From: Streptomyces syringium | GTDB lineage: Bacteria > Actinomycetota > Actinomycetes > Streptomycetales > Streptomycetaceae | Assembly (NCBI RefSeq): GCF_017876625.1 | Contig: NZ_JAGIOH010000001.1 | Coordinates: 3,534,001 to 3,598,000 of the forward strand | DNA length: 64,000 bases | Reading direction: 5' to 3' | Part shown: positions 1 through 9,914 of the stretch, one piece after another | Numbering within the stretch: the stretch's first letter is position 1 | Layout of the letters: every line of letters starts with the position of its first letter | Made by a program: the position numbers and the translations under genes | The notes under the pieces: model-generated | Database searches by the model: none | The model's input: the letters and a program-made list of their open reading frames with translations, nothing else | Told to the model about the DNA's origin: nothing

Positions 1-477
1 GCCCGCGAGGACGATGCCGTAGATGCCGATGGAGGCGGTGGCCAGGATGTAGAGCACCGCGATCGGCAGATCGGTGAGCTGCATCGTCGTGCGCTGGCCG
101 AAGATGGAGACCTCGTTGCCGGCCGGGCCGAAGGGGATCACCGCGATCGCCATGAAGGCCGGGACGGCGGCGACGACCGGGGCGAGGAGATAGACCGCCT
201 TGTCGGCGCGCTTGACGATCACGTCCTCTTTGAGCATCAGCTTGATGCCGTCCGCGAGGGACTGCAGCATGCCCCAGGGGCCGTGCCGGTTGGGGCCGAT
301 GCGCAACTGCATCCAGGCGACGATCTTGCGCTCGAAGACGATCGAGAGCAGCACGGTCACCATGACGAACGCGAAGCAGAAGACCGCCTTGAGGGCGATC
401 AGCCACCAGGGGTCCCGGCCGAACATCGACAGGTCCTCGGCGGCCAGTTCGTGGAGCGGGGCGAGGTTCGTGATCAC
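1..477 (-). CDS. nuoH: NADH-quinone oxidoreductase subunit H, N-terminal part (cut by window edge)
   Basis: This is the membrane subunit of complex I that forms the quinone-binding cavity with NuoB and NuoD and links the peripheral arm to the proton-pumping arm. Reading from GTG at 475-477, the 159 visible codons include a first membrane helix (about residues 25-47), the family signature [16 protein letters not shown], then [12 protein letters not shown], followed by further hydrophobic segments. The start overlaps the nuoG stop as GTGA (474-477), so translation is coupled. The C-terminal part lies left of the window. The call is secure because both the signature and the gene order match. Confidence 0.96.
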   Translation of the reverse strand, partial: MITNLAPLHELAAEDLSMFGRDPWWLIALKAVFCFAFVMVTVLLSIVFERKIVAWMQLRIGPNRHGPWGMLQSLADGIKLMLKEDVIVKRADKAVYLLAPVVAAVPAFMAIAVIPFGPAGNEVSIFGQRTTMQLTDLPIAVLYILATASIGIYGIVLAG

Positions 478-2999
478 AGCCGGACCTCCCGCGCACCGGT
501 GCCGGCCGTATCCGCCCCGGAGGTGTCCGGGCCGATCCGTACGAGCGCGCCCGGGCTCGCGCCCACCGCGTCGGCGACCGAGCCGCCGACGGAGTTCAGC
601 GGCAGCCACACCACCCGGTCCGGCATGGCCGTGACGGCGAGCGGCAGCCGCACCGTCCCGGCCGGGCCGGTCACCGCCAGCGGCTGGCCGTCGCGCACCC
701 CCGCCTCCGCCGCCGTGGCGGCGGAGAGCCGGGCGAGCGCCGCGTGCCGGGTGCCGGCGAGGGCTTCGTCGCCGTCCTGCAGCCGTCCCTCGTCGAGCAG
801 CAGCCGGTGGCCCGCGAGGACCGCTTCGCCGGGCCGGGGGGCGGGCAGCGGGCGGGCGGACTCGGCCGGGTCCGCCGCGTGCGCGCCGGTCCAGGTGCCG
901 AGCCGGGCCATTTCCGCCCGTGCGGCCGGGACGTCCGGCAGCGCGAGGGCCGCGCCCATGGCGTCCGCGAGCATGTGCAGCACCCGGATGTCCGGCATGA
1001 GATGGCGCCGCGTCACCTGGTCCGGTTTGATCGCGAGCTCGAACGGGCGGGCCCGGCCCTCCCAGTTGAGGAACGTGCCCGACTTCTCCGCCACCGCGGC
1101 GACCGGCAGCACCACGTCCGCCCGGTCCGTCACCTCGCTCGGCCGCTGTTCCAGGCTGACGAGGAAGCCGATGGCGTCCAGCGCGGTACGCGCGCGTGCC
1201 GGGTCGGGCAGGTCCGCGACCTCCACCCCGGCCACCACCAGGGCACCCAGCTCGCCCGTGGCGGCCGCCTCGATGATCTGGCCGGTGTCCCGGCCGGGGC
1301 TGCGGGGCAGTTCACCCGTGCCCCACGCGACGGCCGTCTCCTCCCGCGCGCGCGGGTCGGTGGCCGGACGGCCGCCCGGCAGCAGGCCCGGCAGGGCGCC
1401 CGCCTCCAGCGCGCCCCGCTCGCCCGCCCGGCGCGGGATCCACACCAGGCTCGCCCCCGTCGTCGTGGCGGCCGCCACGGCGGCGGTCAGGGCGCCCGGC
1501 ACGGCCGCCGTCCGCTCCCCCACGACGATCACCGAGCCGGGGGCGCGCAGCGCGTCGGCCGCGGCCCGGCCACCCGTGTCGAGCCCGCCGGAGAGACCGG
1601 TGGTGTCCGCCAGCGCCCGCAGCCACTCGGTCTCGGTGCCGGGGGCGGCGGGCAGCAGCGTGCCGCCGGCCTTCACCAGCCCGCGCGTGGCGTGCGTGGC
1701 GAGGGCGAAGAGGCGCTGCCCGTGCTTGCGGTGCGCCTTGCGCAGCCGCAGGAACACCCCGGGCGCCTCCTCCTCCGCCTCGAATCCGACGAGCAGCACC
1801 GCCGGGGCCTTCTCCAGCGCCGCGTACGTCAGCCCGCCGCCGTCGATGTCCCGGCCGCGGCCGGCGATCCGGGCCGCGAGGAAGTCGGCCTCTTCCGCGC
1901 TGTGCACGCGGGCGCGGAAGTCGATGTCATGGGTGTCGAGGGCGACGCGGGCGAACTTGGCGTAGGCGTAGGCGTCCTCGACCGTCAGCCGTCCGCCCGT
2001 GAGCACCCCGGCCCGGCCGCGCGCGGCGGACAGCCCGCGGGCCGCGGCGTCGAGCGCCTCGGGCCAGCTCGCCGGCTCCAGTACGCCGTCGGCGTTCCGC
2101 ACGAGCGGGTGCGTCAGCCGGTCCGGCCGCTGCGCGTAGCGGAACGCGAAGCGGCCCTTGTCGCACACCCATTCCTCGTTGACCTCGGGGTCGTCGGCGG
2201 CGAGGCGGCGCATGACCTTGCCGCGCCGGTGGTCCGTGCGCGTCGCGCAGCCGCCCGCGCAGTGCTCGCAGACCGTCGGCGAGGAGACCAGGTCGAAGGG
2301 CCGGGCGCGGAAGCGGTACGCCGCCGAAGTGAGCGCCCCCACCGGGCAGATCTGGATGGTGTTGCCCGAGAAGTACGACTCGAAGGGGTCGCCCTCGCCC
2401 GTGCCGACCTGCTGGAGCGCGCCGCGCTCCAGGAGCTCGATCATCGGGTCGCCCGCGATCTGCTCGGAGAAGCGGGTGCAGCGCGCGCACAGCACGCAGC
2501 GCTCGCGGTCCAGCAGCACCTGGGGGGAGAGCGGCACCGGCTTCTCGAACGTGCGCTTGGGGCCCTCGAAGCGGGTGTCGGACTGCCCGGCGGACATCGC
2601 CTGGTTCTGCAGGGGGCACTCGCCGCCCTTGTCGCAGACGGGGCAGTCGAGCGGGTGGTTGATGAGCAGCAGCTCCATCACCCCGCGCTGGGCCTTCTCG
2701 GCGACGGGCGAGGTGAGCTGGGTCCTGACCACCATGCCGTCGGTGCAGGTGATGGTGCAGGACGCCATCGGCTTGCGCTGGCCCTCGACCTCGACGATGC
2801 ACTGGCGGCAGGCGCCGGCCGGGTCGAGCAGCGGGTGGTCGCAGAACCGGGGGATCTCGATGCCGAGCAGCTCGGCGGCCCGGATGACGAGCGTGCCCTT
2901 GGGCACGGAGAGGGCGATGCCGTCGATGGTGACGGAGACGAGATCGTCCGGCGGCGGTGCCGCCTCTCCTCCGGAGGGGGCGGACGTGGTGACGGTCAT
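474..2999 (-). CDS. nuoG: NADH-quinone oxidoreductase subunit G
   Basis: NuoG is the large iron-sulfur subunit of the complex I electron-input module. It has 841 aa. The N-terminal 2Fe-2S ferredoxin domain carries cysteines in [15 protein letters not shown], followed by the His/Cys 4Fe-4S segment ([13 protein letters not shown]), two CxxCxxC-type clusters (CVLCARC, then CPVGAL) and the N7-type segment CEHCAGGC...CDKG. A molybdopterin-oxidoreductase-like domain without cofactor chemistry follows. The ATG at 2997-2999 overlaps the nuoF stop as ATGA. The C-terminal half is Ala/Gly-rich, as usual in Streptomyces. An open frame continues upstream of this start, but it only shadows nuoF. Confidence 0.97.
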   Translation of the reverse strand: MTVTTSAPSGGEAAPPPDDLVSVTIDGIALSVPKGTLVIRAAELLGIEIPRFCDHPLLDPAGACRQCIVEVEGQRKPMASCTITCTDGMVVRTQLTSPVAEKAQRGVMELLLINHPLDCPVCDKGGECPLQNQAMSAGQSDTRFEGPKRTFEKPVPLSPQVLLDRERCVLCARCTRFSEQIAGDPMIELLERGALQQVGTGEGDPFESYFSGNTIQICPVGALTSAAYRFRARPFDLVSSPTVCEHCAGGCATRTDHRRGKVMRRLAADDPEVNEEWVCDKGRFAFRYAQRPDRLTHPLVRNADGVLEPASWPEALDAAARGLSAARGRAGVLTGGRLTVEDAYAYAKFARVALDTHDIDFRARVHSAEEADFLAARIAGRGRDIDGGGLTYAALEKAPAVLLVGFEAEEEAPGVFLRLRKAHRKHGQRLFALATHATRGLVKAGGTLLPAAPGTETEWLRALADTTGLSGGLDTGGRAAADALRAPGSVIVVGERTAAVPGALTAAVAAATTTGASLVWIPRRAGERGALEAGALPGLLPGGRPATDPRAREETAVAWGTGELPRSPGRDTGQIIEAAATGELGALVVAGVEVADLPDPARARTALDAIGFLVSLEQRPSEVTDRADVVLPVAAVAEKSGTFLNWEGRARPFELAIKPDQVTRRHLMPDIRVLHMLADAMGAALALPDVPAARAEMARLGTWTGAHAADPAESARPLPAPRPGEAVLAGHRLLLDEGRLQDGDEALAGTRHAALARLSAATAAEAGVRDGQPLAVTGPAGTVRLPLAVTAMPDRVVWLPLNSVGGSVADAVGASPGALVRIGPDTSGADTAGTGAREVRL

Positions 3000-4357
3000 G
3001 CGTGCACCTCCGGGTGCGACGTCCTGGTGTCGTCGGCCCACACCGTCGACGCGGCCGGGTCGAAGGGGCAGCCCTTGCCGGTGATGTGCCGTTCGTACTC
3101 CTCGCGGAAGTACTTCAGCGAGGAGAAGATCGGGCTCGCGGCGCCGTCGCCGAGCGCGCAGAAGGACTTGCCGTTGATGTTGTCGGCGATGTCGTTGATC
3201 TTGTCGAGGTCGGCCATGCGCCCCTTGCCGGCTTCGATGTCGCGGAGCAACTGCACCAGCCAGTACGTGCCTTCGCGGCAGGGTGTGCACTTGCCGCAGG
3301 ACTCGTGGGCGTAGAACTCGGTCCAGCGGGTGACGGCCCGCACCACGCAGGTCGTCTCGTCGAAGCACTGCAGGGCCTTGGTGCCGAGCATCGATCCGGC
3401 GGCGCCCACCGCCTCGTAGTCGAGCGGCACGTCGAGGTGCTCGTCGGTGAACATCGGGGTGGACGAGCCGCCCGGGGTCCAGAACTTCAGGCGGTGGCCG
3501 GGGCGCATGCCGCCGCTCATCTCCAGCAGCTGGCGCAGCGTGATCCCCAGCGGCGCCTCGTACTGGCCGGGGCCCGCGACATGGCCGCTGAGGGAGTAGA
3601 GCGTGAAGCCTGGCGACTTCTCGCTGCCCATCGAACGGAACCAGTCCTTACCGCGGTTGAGGATCGCGGGAACCGAGGCGATGGACTCGACGTTGTTCAC
3701 CACGGTGGGGCAGGCGTAGAGGCCGGCGACCGCGGGGAAGGGGGGCCGGAGCCGGGGCTGGCCGCGACGGCCTTCGAGCGAGTCGAGGAGTGCCGTTTCC
3801 TCGCCGCAGATGTACGCCCCCGCCCCCGCGTGCACGGTGATCTCGAGGTCGAGTCCGCTGCCCAGGATGTTCCGGCCGAGGTAGCCCGCCGCGCGGGCCT
3901 CGCGCACGGCCTCGTGCAGCCGGCGCAGTACGGGGACGGTCTCGCCGCGCAGATAGATGAAGGCGTGTTCCGAGCGGATCGCGTAACAGGCGATCAGCAT
4001 GCCCTCGATGAGGGAGTGCGGATTGGCGAAGAGCAGCGGGATGTCCTTGCAGGTGCCCGGCTCGGACTCGTCCGCGTTGACGACGAGGTAGTGCGGTTTG
4101 CCGTCGCCCTGCGGGATGAACTGCCATTTCATCCCGGTCGGGAAGCCCGCGCCGCCCCTGCCGCGCAGCCCGGAGTCCTTGACGTAGGCGATCACTTCGT
4201 CGGGGGACATCGCGAGTGCCTTGCGCAGGCCCTGGTAGCCGTCGTGGCGCCGGTAGGTCTCCAGCGTCCAGGACTCCGGCTGGTCCCAGAAGGCGCTCAG
4301 CACGGGTGCGAGCAGCTTCTCGGGACTGGTTTCGTTGAGAGCGGCTGCCACGGTCAT
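2996..4357 (-). CDS. nuoF: NADH-quinone oxidoreductase subunit F (NADH- and FMN-binding)
   Basis: NuoF oxidises NADH and passes electrons through FMN to the iron-sulfur chain. It has 453 aa. It shows the FMN/NADH glycine loop [39 protein letters not shown] and the C-terminal N3 cluster motif [12 protein letters not shown] with a later cysteine (SFCALGDGA). The ATG at 4355-4357 gives the conserved family N-terminus and overlaps the nuoE stop as ATGA. An open frame runs further upstream but only shadows nuoE. It is part of the coupled nuo operon. Confidence 0.97.
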   Translation of the reverse strand: MTVAAALNETSPEKLLAPVLSAFWDQPESWTLETYRRHDGYQGLRKALAMSPDEVIAYVKDSGLRGRGGAGFPTGMKWQFIPQGDGKPHYLVVNADESEPGTCKDIPLLFANPHSLIEGMLIACYAIRSEHAFIYLRGETVPVLRRLHEAVREARAAGYLGRNILGSGLDLEITVHAGAGAYICGEETALLDSLEGRRGQPRLRPPFPAVAGLYACPTVVNNVESIASVPAILNRGKDWFRSMGSEKSPGFTLYSLSGHVAGPGQYEAPLGITLRQLLEMSGGMRPGHRLKFWTPGGSSTPMFTDEHLDVPLDYEAVGAAGSMLGTKALQCFDETTCVVRAVTRWTEFYAHESCGKCTPCREGTYWLVQLLRDIEAGKGRMADLDKINDIADNINGKSFCALGDGAASPIFSSLKYFREEYERHITGKGCPFDPAASTVWADDTRTSHPEVHA

Positions 4358-5226
4358 CCCTCCCCCTCCTCGGCGATCGGCCCGGCCGGGAAGTCCGGGT
4401 CGGAGTCGGACGTCTTCTGGGGTGCGTCGTGCGAGCTGGGGTGCCGCTGGGGCGGCTGTTCGTCGTGATGCTGCGGGGTGTCCTGCTGCGGTACGCCGCC
4501 GCGCGGGGGGCCGACCCGGGCCGGGCCGCTCTCGCCCCGGGCCAGCCGGAGCCCCGCCAGCGAGGCGTGCCCGGCACCACCGGTCGCCTCGACGGCGCCC
4601 GGCCGCTCGTCGGGGAAGCCGGCCAGGATGCGGGCCGTCTCCTGGTAGGTGCACAGGGGCGCGCCGCGTGTGGGCGCGACGGTGCGTCCCGCCCGCAGGT
4701 CGTCGACGAGCCGCTTGGCGCTCTCGACGGTCTGGTTGTCGAAGAACTCCCAGTTGACCATCACGACGGGCGCGAAGTCGCAGGCCGCGTTGCACTCGAT
4801 GTGTTCGAGGGTGACCTTGCCGTCGGGGGTCGTCTCCTCGTTGCCGACGCCCAGGTGCTCTTTCAGCGCGTCGAAGATGGCGTCGCCGCCGAGCACCGCG
4901 CACAGGGTGTTGGTGCAGACCCCCACCTGGTAATCGCCACTGGGCCGGCGGCGGTACATGGTGTAGAAGGTCGAGACCGCGGTGACCTCGGCGGTGGTCA
5001 GGCCGAGCTGCTCGGCGCAGAAGCGGACACCGGTGCGGGTGACGTGCCCCTCCTCGGCCTGTACGAGGTGCAGCAGCGGCAGCAGCGCACTGCGGCTGTC
5101 GGGGTAGCGGGCGATCACCTCCTTCGCGTCCGCGTCGAGCCGGGCGCGGACCTCGGCGGGGTAGTCGGGGGCGGGGAGCTGCGGCATCCCCAGCTGCACC
5201 CCTTGACTGCTCGATGTGGCACTCAC
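4354..5226 (-). CDS. nuoE: NADH-quinone oxidoreductase subunit E with long C-terminal extension
   Basis: This is the 2Fe-2S (N1a) subunit of the NADH dehydrogenase module. It has 290 aa. The thioredoxin-like ferredoxin core carries ligands CTNTLC (Cx4C) and CNAAC (Cx3C). The core ends near residue 190. About 90 further residues are Gly/Pro/Gln/His-rich and look disordered, including a [15 protein letters not shown] stretch. Most NuoE proteins are about 160-200 aa, so this tail is an addition. The GTG at 5224-5226 overlaps the nuoD stop as GTGA. Confidence 0.95.
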   Translation of the reverse strand: MSATSSSQGVQLGMPQLPAPDYPAEVRARLDADAKEVIARYPDSRSALLPLLHLVQAEEGHVTRTGVRFCAEQLGLTTAEVTAVSTFYTMYRRRPSGDYQVGVCTNTLCAVLGGDAIFDALKEHLGVGNEETTPDGKVTLEHIECNAACDFAPVVMVNWEFFDNQTVESAKRLVDDLRAGRTVAPTRGAPLCTYQETARILAGFPDERPGAVEATGGAGHASLAGLRLARGESGPARVGPPRGGVPQQDTPQHHDEQPPQRHPSSHDAPQKTSDSDPDFPAGPIAEEGEG

Positions 5227-6545
5227 CGGTCGACGCCTCCCATCACGGGGTCGATGGACGCGACGGCGACGATGACGTCGGCCACCTGGCCGCCCTCGCA
5301 CATCGCCGCCATGGACTGGAGGTTGGTGAAGGAGGGGTCGCGGAAGTGGACGCGGTAGGGGCGGGTGCCGCCGTCGCTGACCACGTGCACGCCCAGCTCG
5401 CCCTTGGGGGATTCCACCGCCACGTACACCTGCCCGGGCGGTACCCGGAAGCCCTCCGTCACCAGCTTGAAGTGGTGGATCAGGGCCTCCATCGAGGTGC
5501 CCATGATCTTCTTGATGTGGTCGAGGGAGTTGCCGAGGCCGTCCGGGCCGAGCGCCAGCTGGGCGGGCCAGGCGATCTTCTTGTCGGCCACCATGACCGG
5601 GCCCGGCTCCAGCCGGTCCAGGCACTGTTCGACGATCCGCAGCGACTGGCGCATCTCCTCCAGCCGGATGAGGAAGCGCCCGTAGGCATCGCACGTGTCG
5701 GCGGTCGGCACGTCGAAGTCGTACGTCTCGTAGCCGCAGTAGGGCTGGGCCTTGCGCAGGTCGTGCGGGAGGCCGGCGGCGCGCAGGATCGGGCCCGTCG
5801 CGCCGAGGGCCATGCAGCCGGCGAGGTCGAGATAACCGACGTCCTGCAACCGGCCCTTGAAGATCGGGTTGCCGGTGGCGAGCTTGTCGTACTCGGGGAA
5901 GTTCTTGCGCATCTTCTTCACGAATTCGCGCACCGCGTCCACCGCGCCCGGGGGCAGGTCCTGGGCGAGCCCGCCGGGCCGGATGTAGGCGTGGTTCAGC
6001 CGCAGCCCGGTGATCAGCTCGTAGAGGTCCAGGATCATCTCGCGGTCCCGGATGCCGTAGATCATGATCGTGGTGGCGCCGAGCTCCATGCCGCCGGTGG
6101 CGATGCACACCAGGTGCGAGGAGATGCGGTTGAGCTCCATCAGCATCACGCGGACGATCGTGGCCCGGTCCGGGACCTGGTCCTCGATGCCGAGCAGCCG
6201 CTCCACGCCCATGCAGTACGCCGTCTCGTTGTAGAACGAGGTGAGGTAGTCCATGCGCGTGACGAAGGTGGTGCCCTGCGTCCAGTTGCGGTACTCGAGG
6301 TTCTTCTCGATGCCGGTGTGGAGATAGCCGATGCCGCAGCGGGCCTCGGTGACCGTCTCGCCGTCGATCTCCAGGATGAGGCGGAGCACCCCGTGGGTGG
6401 AGGGGTGCTGGGGGCCCATGTTGACGATGATCCGCTCGTCGTCGGCCCGCTTGGCCGCCGCCGCGATCTCGTCCCAGTCGCCGCCGGTGACGGTGTAGAC
6501 GGGGCCCTCGGTGGTGTCGCGGGCACTGGCTCGGGGAGTGCTCAT
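5223..6545 (-). CDS. nuoD: NADH-quinone oxidoreductase subunit D (49 kDa type)
   Basis: NuoD forms the quinone site with NuoB in the connecting module of complex I. It has 440 aa. Family landmarks visible are [30 protein letters not shown], the [11 protein letters not shown] helix, [10 protein letters not shown] and the C-terminal DPVMGGVDR ending typical of the family. The ATG at 6543-6545 shares one base with the nuoC stop (TGATG), a classic stop-start coupling. Confidence 0.97.
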   Translation of the reverse strand: MSTPRASARDTTEGPVYTVTGGDWDEIAAAAKRADDERIIVNMGPQHPSTHGVLRLILEIDGETVTEARCGIGYLHTGIEKNLEYRNWTQGTTFVTRMDYLTSFYNETAYCMGVERLLGIEDQVPDRATIVRVMLMELNRISSHLVCIATGGMELGATTIMIYGIRDREMILDLYELITGLRLNHAYIRPGGLAQDLPPGAVDAVREFVKKMRKNFPEYDKLATGNPIFKGRLQDVGYLDLAGCMALGATGPILRAAGLPHDLRKAQPYCGYETYDFDVPTADTCDAYGRFLIRLEEMRQSLRIVEQCLDRLEPGPVMVADKKIAWPAQLALGPDGLGNSLDHIKKIMGTSMEALIHHFKLVTEGFRVPPGQVYVAVESPKGELGVHVVSDGGTRPYRVHFRDPSFTNLQSMAAMCEGGQVADVIVAVASIDPVMGGVDR

Positions 6546-7261
6546 CAGCTGTACGACCTCCGCTGGTCCGGAGCCGGGATCTGGGCGCCCTTGTACTCGA
6601 CGGGGATGCCGCCGAGGGGGTAGTCCTTGCGCTGCGGGTGGCCCTGCCAGTCGGCCGGCATGAAGATCCGCGTGAGCGCCGGGTGGCCGTCGAAGATCAG
6701 GCCGAAGAAGTCGTAGGTCTCGCGCTCGTGCCAGTCGTTGGTCGGATAGACGTCGACGATCGACGGCACGTGCGGATCGCTGTCGGGGGCGCTGACCTCC
6801 AGCCTGATCAGCCGGTTGTGGGTGATCGAGCGCAGGTGGTAGACCGCGTGCAGCTCGCGTCCCTTGTCGCCCTCGAAGTGCACTCCGCTCACGCCGGTGC
6901 ACAGCTCGAAGCGGAGCGCCGGGTCGTCGCGCAGGGTGCGGGCGACGCGCGGCAGGTGTTCGCGGGCGATGTGGAAGGTGATCTCGCCGCGGTCGACGAC
7001 GGTCTTCTCGATCGCGTTCTCCGGGAGGAGGCCCTGCTCTTCGAGGGCGCCCTCCAGCTCGTCGGCCACCTCGTCGAACCAGCCGCCGTACGGGCGGTTC
7101 GACGCTCCCGGCAGCCGTACGGTCCGCACCAGGCCGCCGTAGCCGCTGGTGTCGCCGCCGTTCCCGACGCCGAACATGCCGCGCTGGACCCGGATGGCCT
7201 CGCCCTGCTCGCCGCGCTGGCCCGGGAGCCGCTCGTCCGGCGCCTGTTCCTGCTCGCTCAC
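6545..7261 (-). CDS. nuoC: NADH-quinone oxidoreductase subunit C (30 kDa type)
   Basis: This is a peripheral-arm subunit of complex I, 238 aa. The first 60 or so residues are a Gln/Glu/Gly-rich extension before the conserved 30-kDa domain. That domain is recognised by [33 protein letters not shown] and [20 protein letters not shown]. The GTG at 7259-7261 overlaps the nuoB stop as GTGA. NuoC and NuoD are separate here, unlike the NuoCD fusion of enteric bacteria. Confidence 0.96.
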   Translation of the reverse strand: MSEQEQAPDERLPGQRGEQGEAIRVQRGMFGVGNGGDTSGYGGLVRTVRLPGASNRPYGGWFDEVADELEGALEEQGLLPENAIEKTVVDRGEITFHIAREHLPRVARTLRDDPALRFELCTGVSGVHFEGDKGRELHAVYHLRSITHNRLIRLEVSAPDSDPHVPSIVDVYPTNDWHERETYDFFGLIFDGHPALTRIFMPADWQGHPQRKDYPLGGIPVEYKGAQIPAPDQRRSYS

Positions 7262-7812
7262 CGCAGCAGACCCTTCATCTCGATCAACGGCAGGGCCTTC
7301 AGCGCCGTTTGCTCCGCCTCGCGCTCCGCTTCCTCGCGGTGCGCGCCGAGCTTCTCGCCCTGGATCTTCCGGTGCAGCTTCAGGATCGCGTCCATCAGCA
7401 TCTCGGGGCGGGGCGGGCAGCCGGGCAGATAGATGTCGACCGGCACGATGTGGTCGACGCCCTGCACGATGGCGTAGTTGTTGAACATGCCGCCGCTGGA
7501 GGCGCAGACCCCCATGGAGATCACCCACTTGGGGTTCGGCATCTGGTCGTAGATCTGGCGCAGCACCGGCGCCATCTTCTGGCTGACCCGCCCGGCCACG
7601 ATCATCAGATCGGCCTGGCGGGGCGAGCCACGGAAGATCTCCATGCCGAAGCGGGCGAGGTCGTAGCGCCCGGCGCCGGTCGACATCACCTCGATGGCGC
7701 AGCAGGCCAGGCCGAAGGTGGCCGGGAAGACGGACGACTTGCGGACCCAGCCGGCGGCCTGCTCGACGGTGGTCAGCGCGAAGCCGCTGGGCAGCTTCTC
7801 TTCGAGTCCCAC
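7258..7812 (-). CDS. nuoB: NADH-quinone oxidoreductase subunit B (N2 cluster)
   Basis: NuoB carries the terminal 4Fe-4S cluster N2 that reduces menaquinone. It has 184 aa. The ligands are visible as the tandem cysteines in FGLACCAIE, the cysteine in MGVCASSGG and the cysteine in LPGCPPRPE. The C-terminal 25 residues are charged. The start is an ATG 12 bp after the nuoA stop, the only junction from nuoA to nuoH that does not overlap. Confidence 0.97.
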   Translation of the reverse strand: MGLEEKLPSGFALTTVEQAAGWVRKSSVFPATFGLACCAIEVMSTGAGRYDLARFGMEIFRGSPRQADLMIVAGRVSQKMAPVLRQIYDQMPNPKWVISMGVCASSGGMFNNYAIVQGVDHIVPVDIYLPGCPPRPEMLMDAILKLHRKIQGEKLGAHREEAEREAEQTALKALPLIEMKGLLR

Positions 7813-7824
7813 GGTTGGTGCCCC

Positions 7825-8184
7825 CTAGTCCCATTCCAGGCCGCCGCGCCGCCAGACATAGGCGTAGGCGACGAAGACGGTGAGCACGAAGAGCAGCATC
7901 TCCACGAGCCCGAACAACCCCAGGGCGTCGAAGGTGACGGCCCAGGGATAGAGGAAGACGATCTCGATGTCGAAGACGATGAAGAGCATCGCCGTCAGGT
8001 AGTACTTGATCGGGAAGCGCCCGCCACCGGCCGGCTGCGGGGTCGGTTGGACGCCGCATTCATAGGCCTCGAGCTTGGCGCGGTTGTACCTCTTGGGCCC
8101 GATGAGCGAGGCCATGACCACGGAGAAGATCGCGAAGCCTGCTCCGAGGGCTCCCAGTACGAGGATGGGCGCGTAGGCGTTCAC
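7825..8184 (-). CDS. nuoA: NADH-quinone oxidoreductase subunit A
   Basis: NuoA is a small three-helix membrane subunit of complex I and the first gene of the operon. It has 119 aa. The first helix is near residues 5-28. The conserved loop [11 protein letters not shown]...[26 protein letters not shown] and a third helix near the C-terminus match the family. It is preceded by a control region with a Rex-like operator about 105 bp upstream of its ATG. Confidence 0.97.
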   Translation of the reverse strand: MNAYAPILVLGALGAGFAIFSVVMASLIGPKRYNRAKLEAYECGVQPTPQPAGGGRFPIKYYLTAMLFIVFDIEIVFLYPWAVTFDALGLFGLVEMLLFVLTVFVAYAYVWRRGGLEWD

Positions 8185-8290
8185 CGCTCCTCGCTCCTTC
8201 CAGTCGACGCTGACTGCTGGCTGACCGGACCCGGCGGGCGGACCGCGCTCAAGGCCGGGGGCCGCGGCGTCGCCACGAAGATCACCCCCA

Positions 8291-8306
8291 TGTGAGGCAG
8301 TTCACA
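8291..8306. promoter_or_regulatory. Rex-type operator (ROP) upstream of nuoA
   Basis: The 16 bp TGTGAGGCAGTTCACA closely match the Streptomyces Rex operator as I recall it (TGTGAAC-N3-TTCACA), differing only at positions 6-7. Rex is an NADH/NAD+ sensor that represses respiratory genes when NADH is low. The site is about 107 bp upstream of the nuoA start and just downstream of a plausible -10, a sensible roadblock position. Rex control of nuo is established in S. coelicolor; binding here is inferred. Confidence 0.75.
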
Positions 8307-8322
8307 AGCCCGGGTCGCCTGC

Positions 8323-8328
8323 ATCCTA
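8323..8328 (-). promoter_or_regulatory. Candidate -10 element of the nuo promoter
   Basis: Read on the minus strand the bases are TAGGAT, close to the housekeeping -10 consensus. A start about 7 bp downstream would place the Rex-like operator within the first 25 transcribed bases. The matching -35 is weak, and a CRP-like box occupies that position, which would fit activator-dependent transcription. This is inference only. Confidence 0.35.
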
Positions 8329-8341
8329 TGCCCGCCGGTCT

Positions 8342-8388
8342 GTGATCTGCGACACGGGGTACGCGCCGGTGTTTGTGATCTACGCCAC
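8342..8388 (+). promoter_or_regulatory. Two CRP-like boxes spaced 33 bp apart
   Basis: GTGATCTGCGACAC (8342-8355) and GTGATCTACGCCAC (8375-8388) both match GTG-N6-GNCAC, the Streptomyces Crp consensus as I recall it. They are near-identical direct copies 33 bp apart, about three helical turns, so two dimers would sit on the same DNA face. The first overlaps the -35 region of the proposed nuo promoter. Confidence 0.5.
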
Positions 8389-8672
8389 CTGACGAACGAT
8401 CATCAAGTCGGATGAGCAGTGATCTTCATACGCGAAGCGGCCGAGTGATCACGAGAGGTGACATTCAGGGGCGTCCGCGCTGGTCGGAAGGGGTGAGCCA
8501 TTATCAAGCCATGGCCGGTCCAGGCAAATTGGCAATAGCACCCGTCAACTGATAAGGGAGTGCCACTCGGTGGGACGACGGCAGTCATCCACCGGTACCC
8601 GCCGCCCCTCGATCACGACGTGTGCTCCGATTCGCACCCCGATCCGGGAAGGGCGCACGGGGCGGGAGTGGC

Positions 8673-8686
8673 GTGACGTCCGCCAC
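8673..8686 (+). promoter_or_regulatory. CRP-like box
   Basis: GTGACGTCCGCCAC matches GTG-N6-GNCAC. It lies mid-way in the nuoA-hydrolase spacer, about 250 bp before the hydrolase start. It is one of four such matches on the same strand within 560 bp. Confidence 0.35.
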
Positions 8687-8879
8687 GCGACGGCAGGTTT
8701 CCGATGCGGATTCGAGGGGAAGCCTCGACGGGCGTGCCGTAAAAGTGATAGGCCGTCCAATGGGCGGCGCGGATGGCCAAATGCCATGCTGAGGCACATG
8801 ATCGCGGGTTACGGACAGGTCACGGCCGCGACGACCCCGGGGGCGAAAAGTCCGAATTCCAGGCGCGAGCGCGGCGATT

Positions 8880-8893
8880 GTGGCGCACGCCAC
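8880..8893 (+). promoter_or_regulatory. CRP-like box 43 bp before the hydrolase gene
   Basis: GTGGCGCACGCCAC matches GTG-N6-GNCAC and is itself strongly dyad-symmetric. It ends 42 bp before the NlpC/P60 start codon, a position from which a CRP-type factor could act on that gene's promoter. In S. coelicolor, Crp is linked to germination and cell-wall hydrolases. Confidence 0.45.
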
Positions 8894-8935
8894 TTTTGTT
8901 GATCTCAACCTACGGGGACTGATAGCCGTTGTTCC

Positions 8936-9778
8936 ATGTCCCCGAACGCGCAGATAACCAGCCACCGGAAGCCCCGCCGTGCGACGCAGTCCTGGGTGGT
9001 CCGCACCGGCGTTGCAGGCGGTGTCCTCGGCACCCTCGCGGTGACCGGGGCGGCGGCGGCCAACGCCGCTGAGAAGCCCGTCGAGTCGACGATGGAGATG
9101 CCGGCGATCAACGCCGCCCTCGCCGCCTCCATCACGCAGAGCGCCGCCTCCACGCACCAGGCCGCCTTCGACTACGAGGTCCAGGCGCAGCAGGAGAAGG
9201 CCGAGGGCGAGGCCCGCGCCGAGGCCAAGAAGGTCAAGGACGAGGCCGACCGCAAGGCCGAGGCCGAGAAGAAGGTCGCCGAGGCCAAGGAGAAGGAGGC
9301 CGCGCAGGCCCGCGCCTCCCGCACCTCCGACCGTTCGGACCTGGGCACCAAGTCCGCTTCCGCCGACTCCTCCGAGGGCACCGAGACCGCAGGCTCCGGC
9401 TCCACCGCCGGTTCCTCCGCCACGGGCTCGGCCGCGACGCTGGTCTCCTACCTCAAGGCGCAGGTCGGCAAGGCGTACGTGATGGGCTCCACCGGCCCCT
9501 CCTCCTTCGACTGCTCGGGCCTGGTCATGTCGGCCTACAGCCAGATCGGCATCGACCTCCCCCGCATCTCGCAGGACCAGTCGACGGCGGGCACCGCGGT
9601 GTCCCTCGACAACCTCCAGGTCGGCGACATCCTCTACTGGGGCTCCGCCGGCAGCGCGTACCACGTGGGCGTGTACATCGGCGACGGCAAGTTCATCGGC
9701 GCGCAGAACCCGAGCACGGGTGTCGTCGAGCGCTCGATGAGCTACTCCCCGCCGACGGGTGCCGTTCGCGTCATGTGA
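8936..9778 (+). CDS. Secreted NlpC/P60 peptidoglycan endopeptidase
   Basis: This 280-aa exported cell-wall hydrolase probably cleaves peptide stems in peptidoglycan. It has a basic N-terminus and a hydrophobic signal segment (about residues 20-44, ending ANAA). A Lys/Glu/Ala coiled-coil region (75-130) and a Ser/Gly/Thr linker (130-167) follow. The C-terminal NlpC/P60 domain has catalytic Cys193 in FDCSG and His243 in AYHVGVYIGD. It is transcribed divergently from nuoA, with a CRP-like box close upstream. The coiled coil may tether or autoinhibit the domain; this is inference. Confidence 0.93.
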   Translation: MSPNAQITSHRKPRRATQSWVVRTGVAGGVLGTLAVTGAAAANAAEKPVESTMEMPAINAALAASITQSAASTHQAAFDYEVQAQQEKAEGEARAEAKKVKDEADRKAEAEKKVAEAKEKEAAQARASRTSDRSDLGTKSASADSSEGTETAGSGSTAGSSATGSAATLVSYLKAQVGKAYVMGSTGPSSFDCSGLVMSAYSQIGIDLPRISQDQSTAGTAVSLDNLQVGDILYWGSAGSAYHVGVYIGDGKFIGAQNPSTGVVERSMSYSPPTGAVRVM

Positions 9779-9802
9779 CGCGGGGTACCCCCAGCATTCT
9801 TC

Positions 9803-9842
9803 CGAAGGCCGCCGTTCCCTCCGCTCGGGACGGCGGCCTTCG
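9803..9842 (+). terminator. Hairpin terminator after the NlpC/P60 gene
   Basis: The arms CGAAGGCCGCCGT(T)CCC and GGGACGGCGGCCTTCG pair almost perfectly, with one bulged T and a 7-nt loop. It begins 24 bp after the stop codon. There is no U-tract, as usual for Streptomyces hairpins. Confidence 0.75.
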
Positions 9843-9914
9843 CCGTGTGCGGCGGACGCCCCGACGCGGGACAATTCGCTTGGCCGCCGAGTGTTTTGCC
9901 GCGACAATCCCGGT

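Larger units (their letters stand above)
8185..8935. other. Divergent control region between nuoA and the NlpC/P60 gene (no gene seen)
   Basis: These 751 bp separate nuoA (minus) from the secreted hydrolase (plus). Three open frames of 61-110 codons exist, but their composition and starts are unconvincing and I do not call them. The region holds a Rex-like operator, a plausible nuoA -10 and four boxes matching GTG-N6-GNCAC. I looked for a c-di-AMP (ydaO) riboswitch upstream of the hydrolase, as some actinobacterial hydrolases have one, and saw no match to its conserved blocks. Confidence 0.6.

Noticed and set aside
283..1965. A 560-codon plus-strand frame opposite nuoG
   Set aside because: Ser/Arg/Ala-rich composition with no domain, exactly antisense to a certain gene.
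8403..8902. Small frames in the nuoA-hydrolase spacer as possible genes
   Set aside because: No ribosome sites, no hydrophobic or domain pattern, and they overlap regulatory dyads.
8500..8935. c-di-AMP (ydaO) riboswitch upstream of the NlpC/P60 gene
   Set aside because: Expected for some actinobacterial wall hydrolases, but the conserved blocks of that riboswitch are not visible here.
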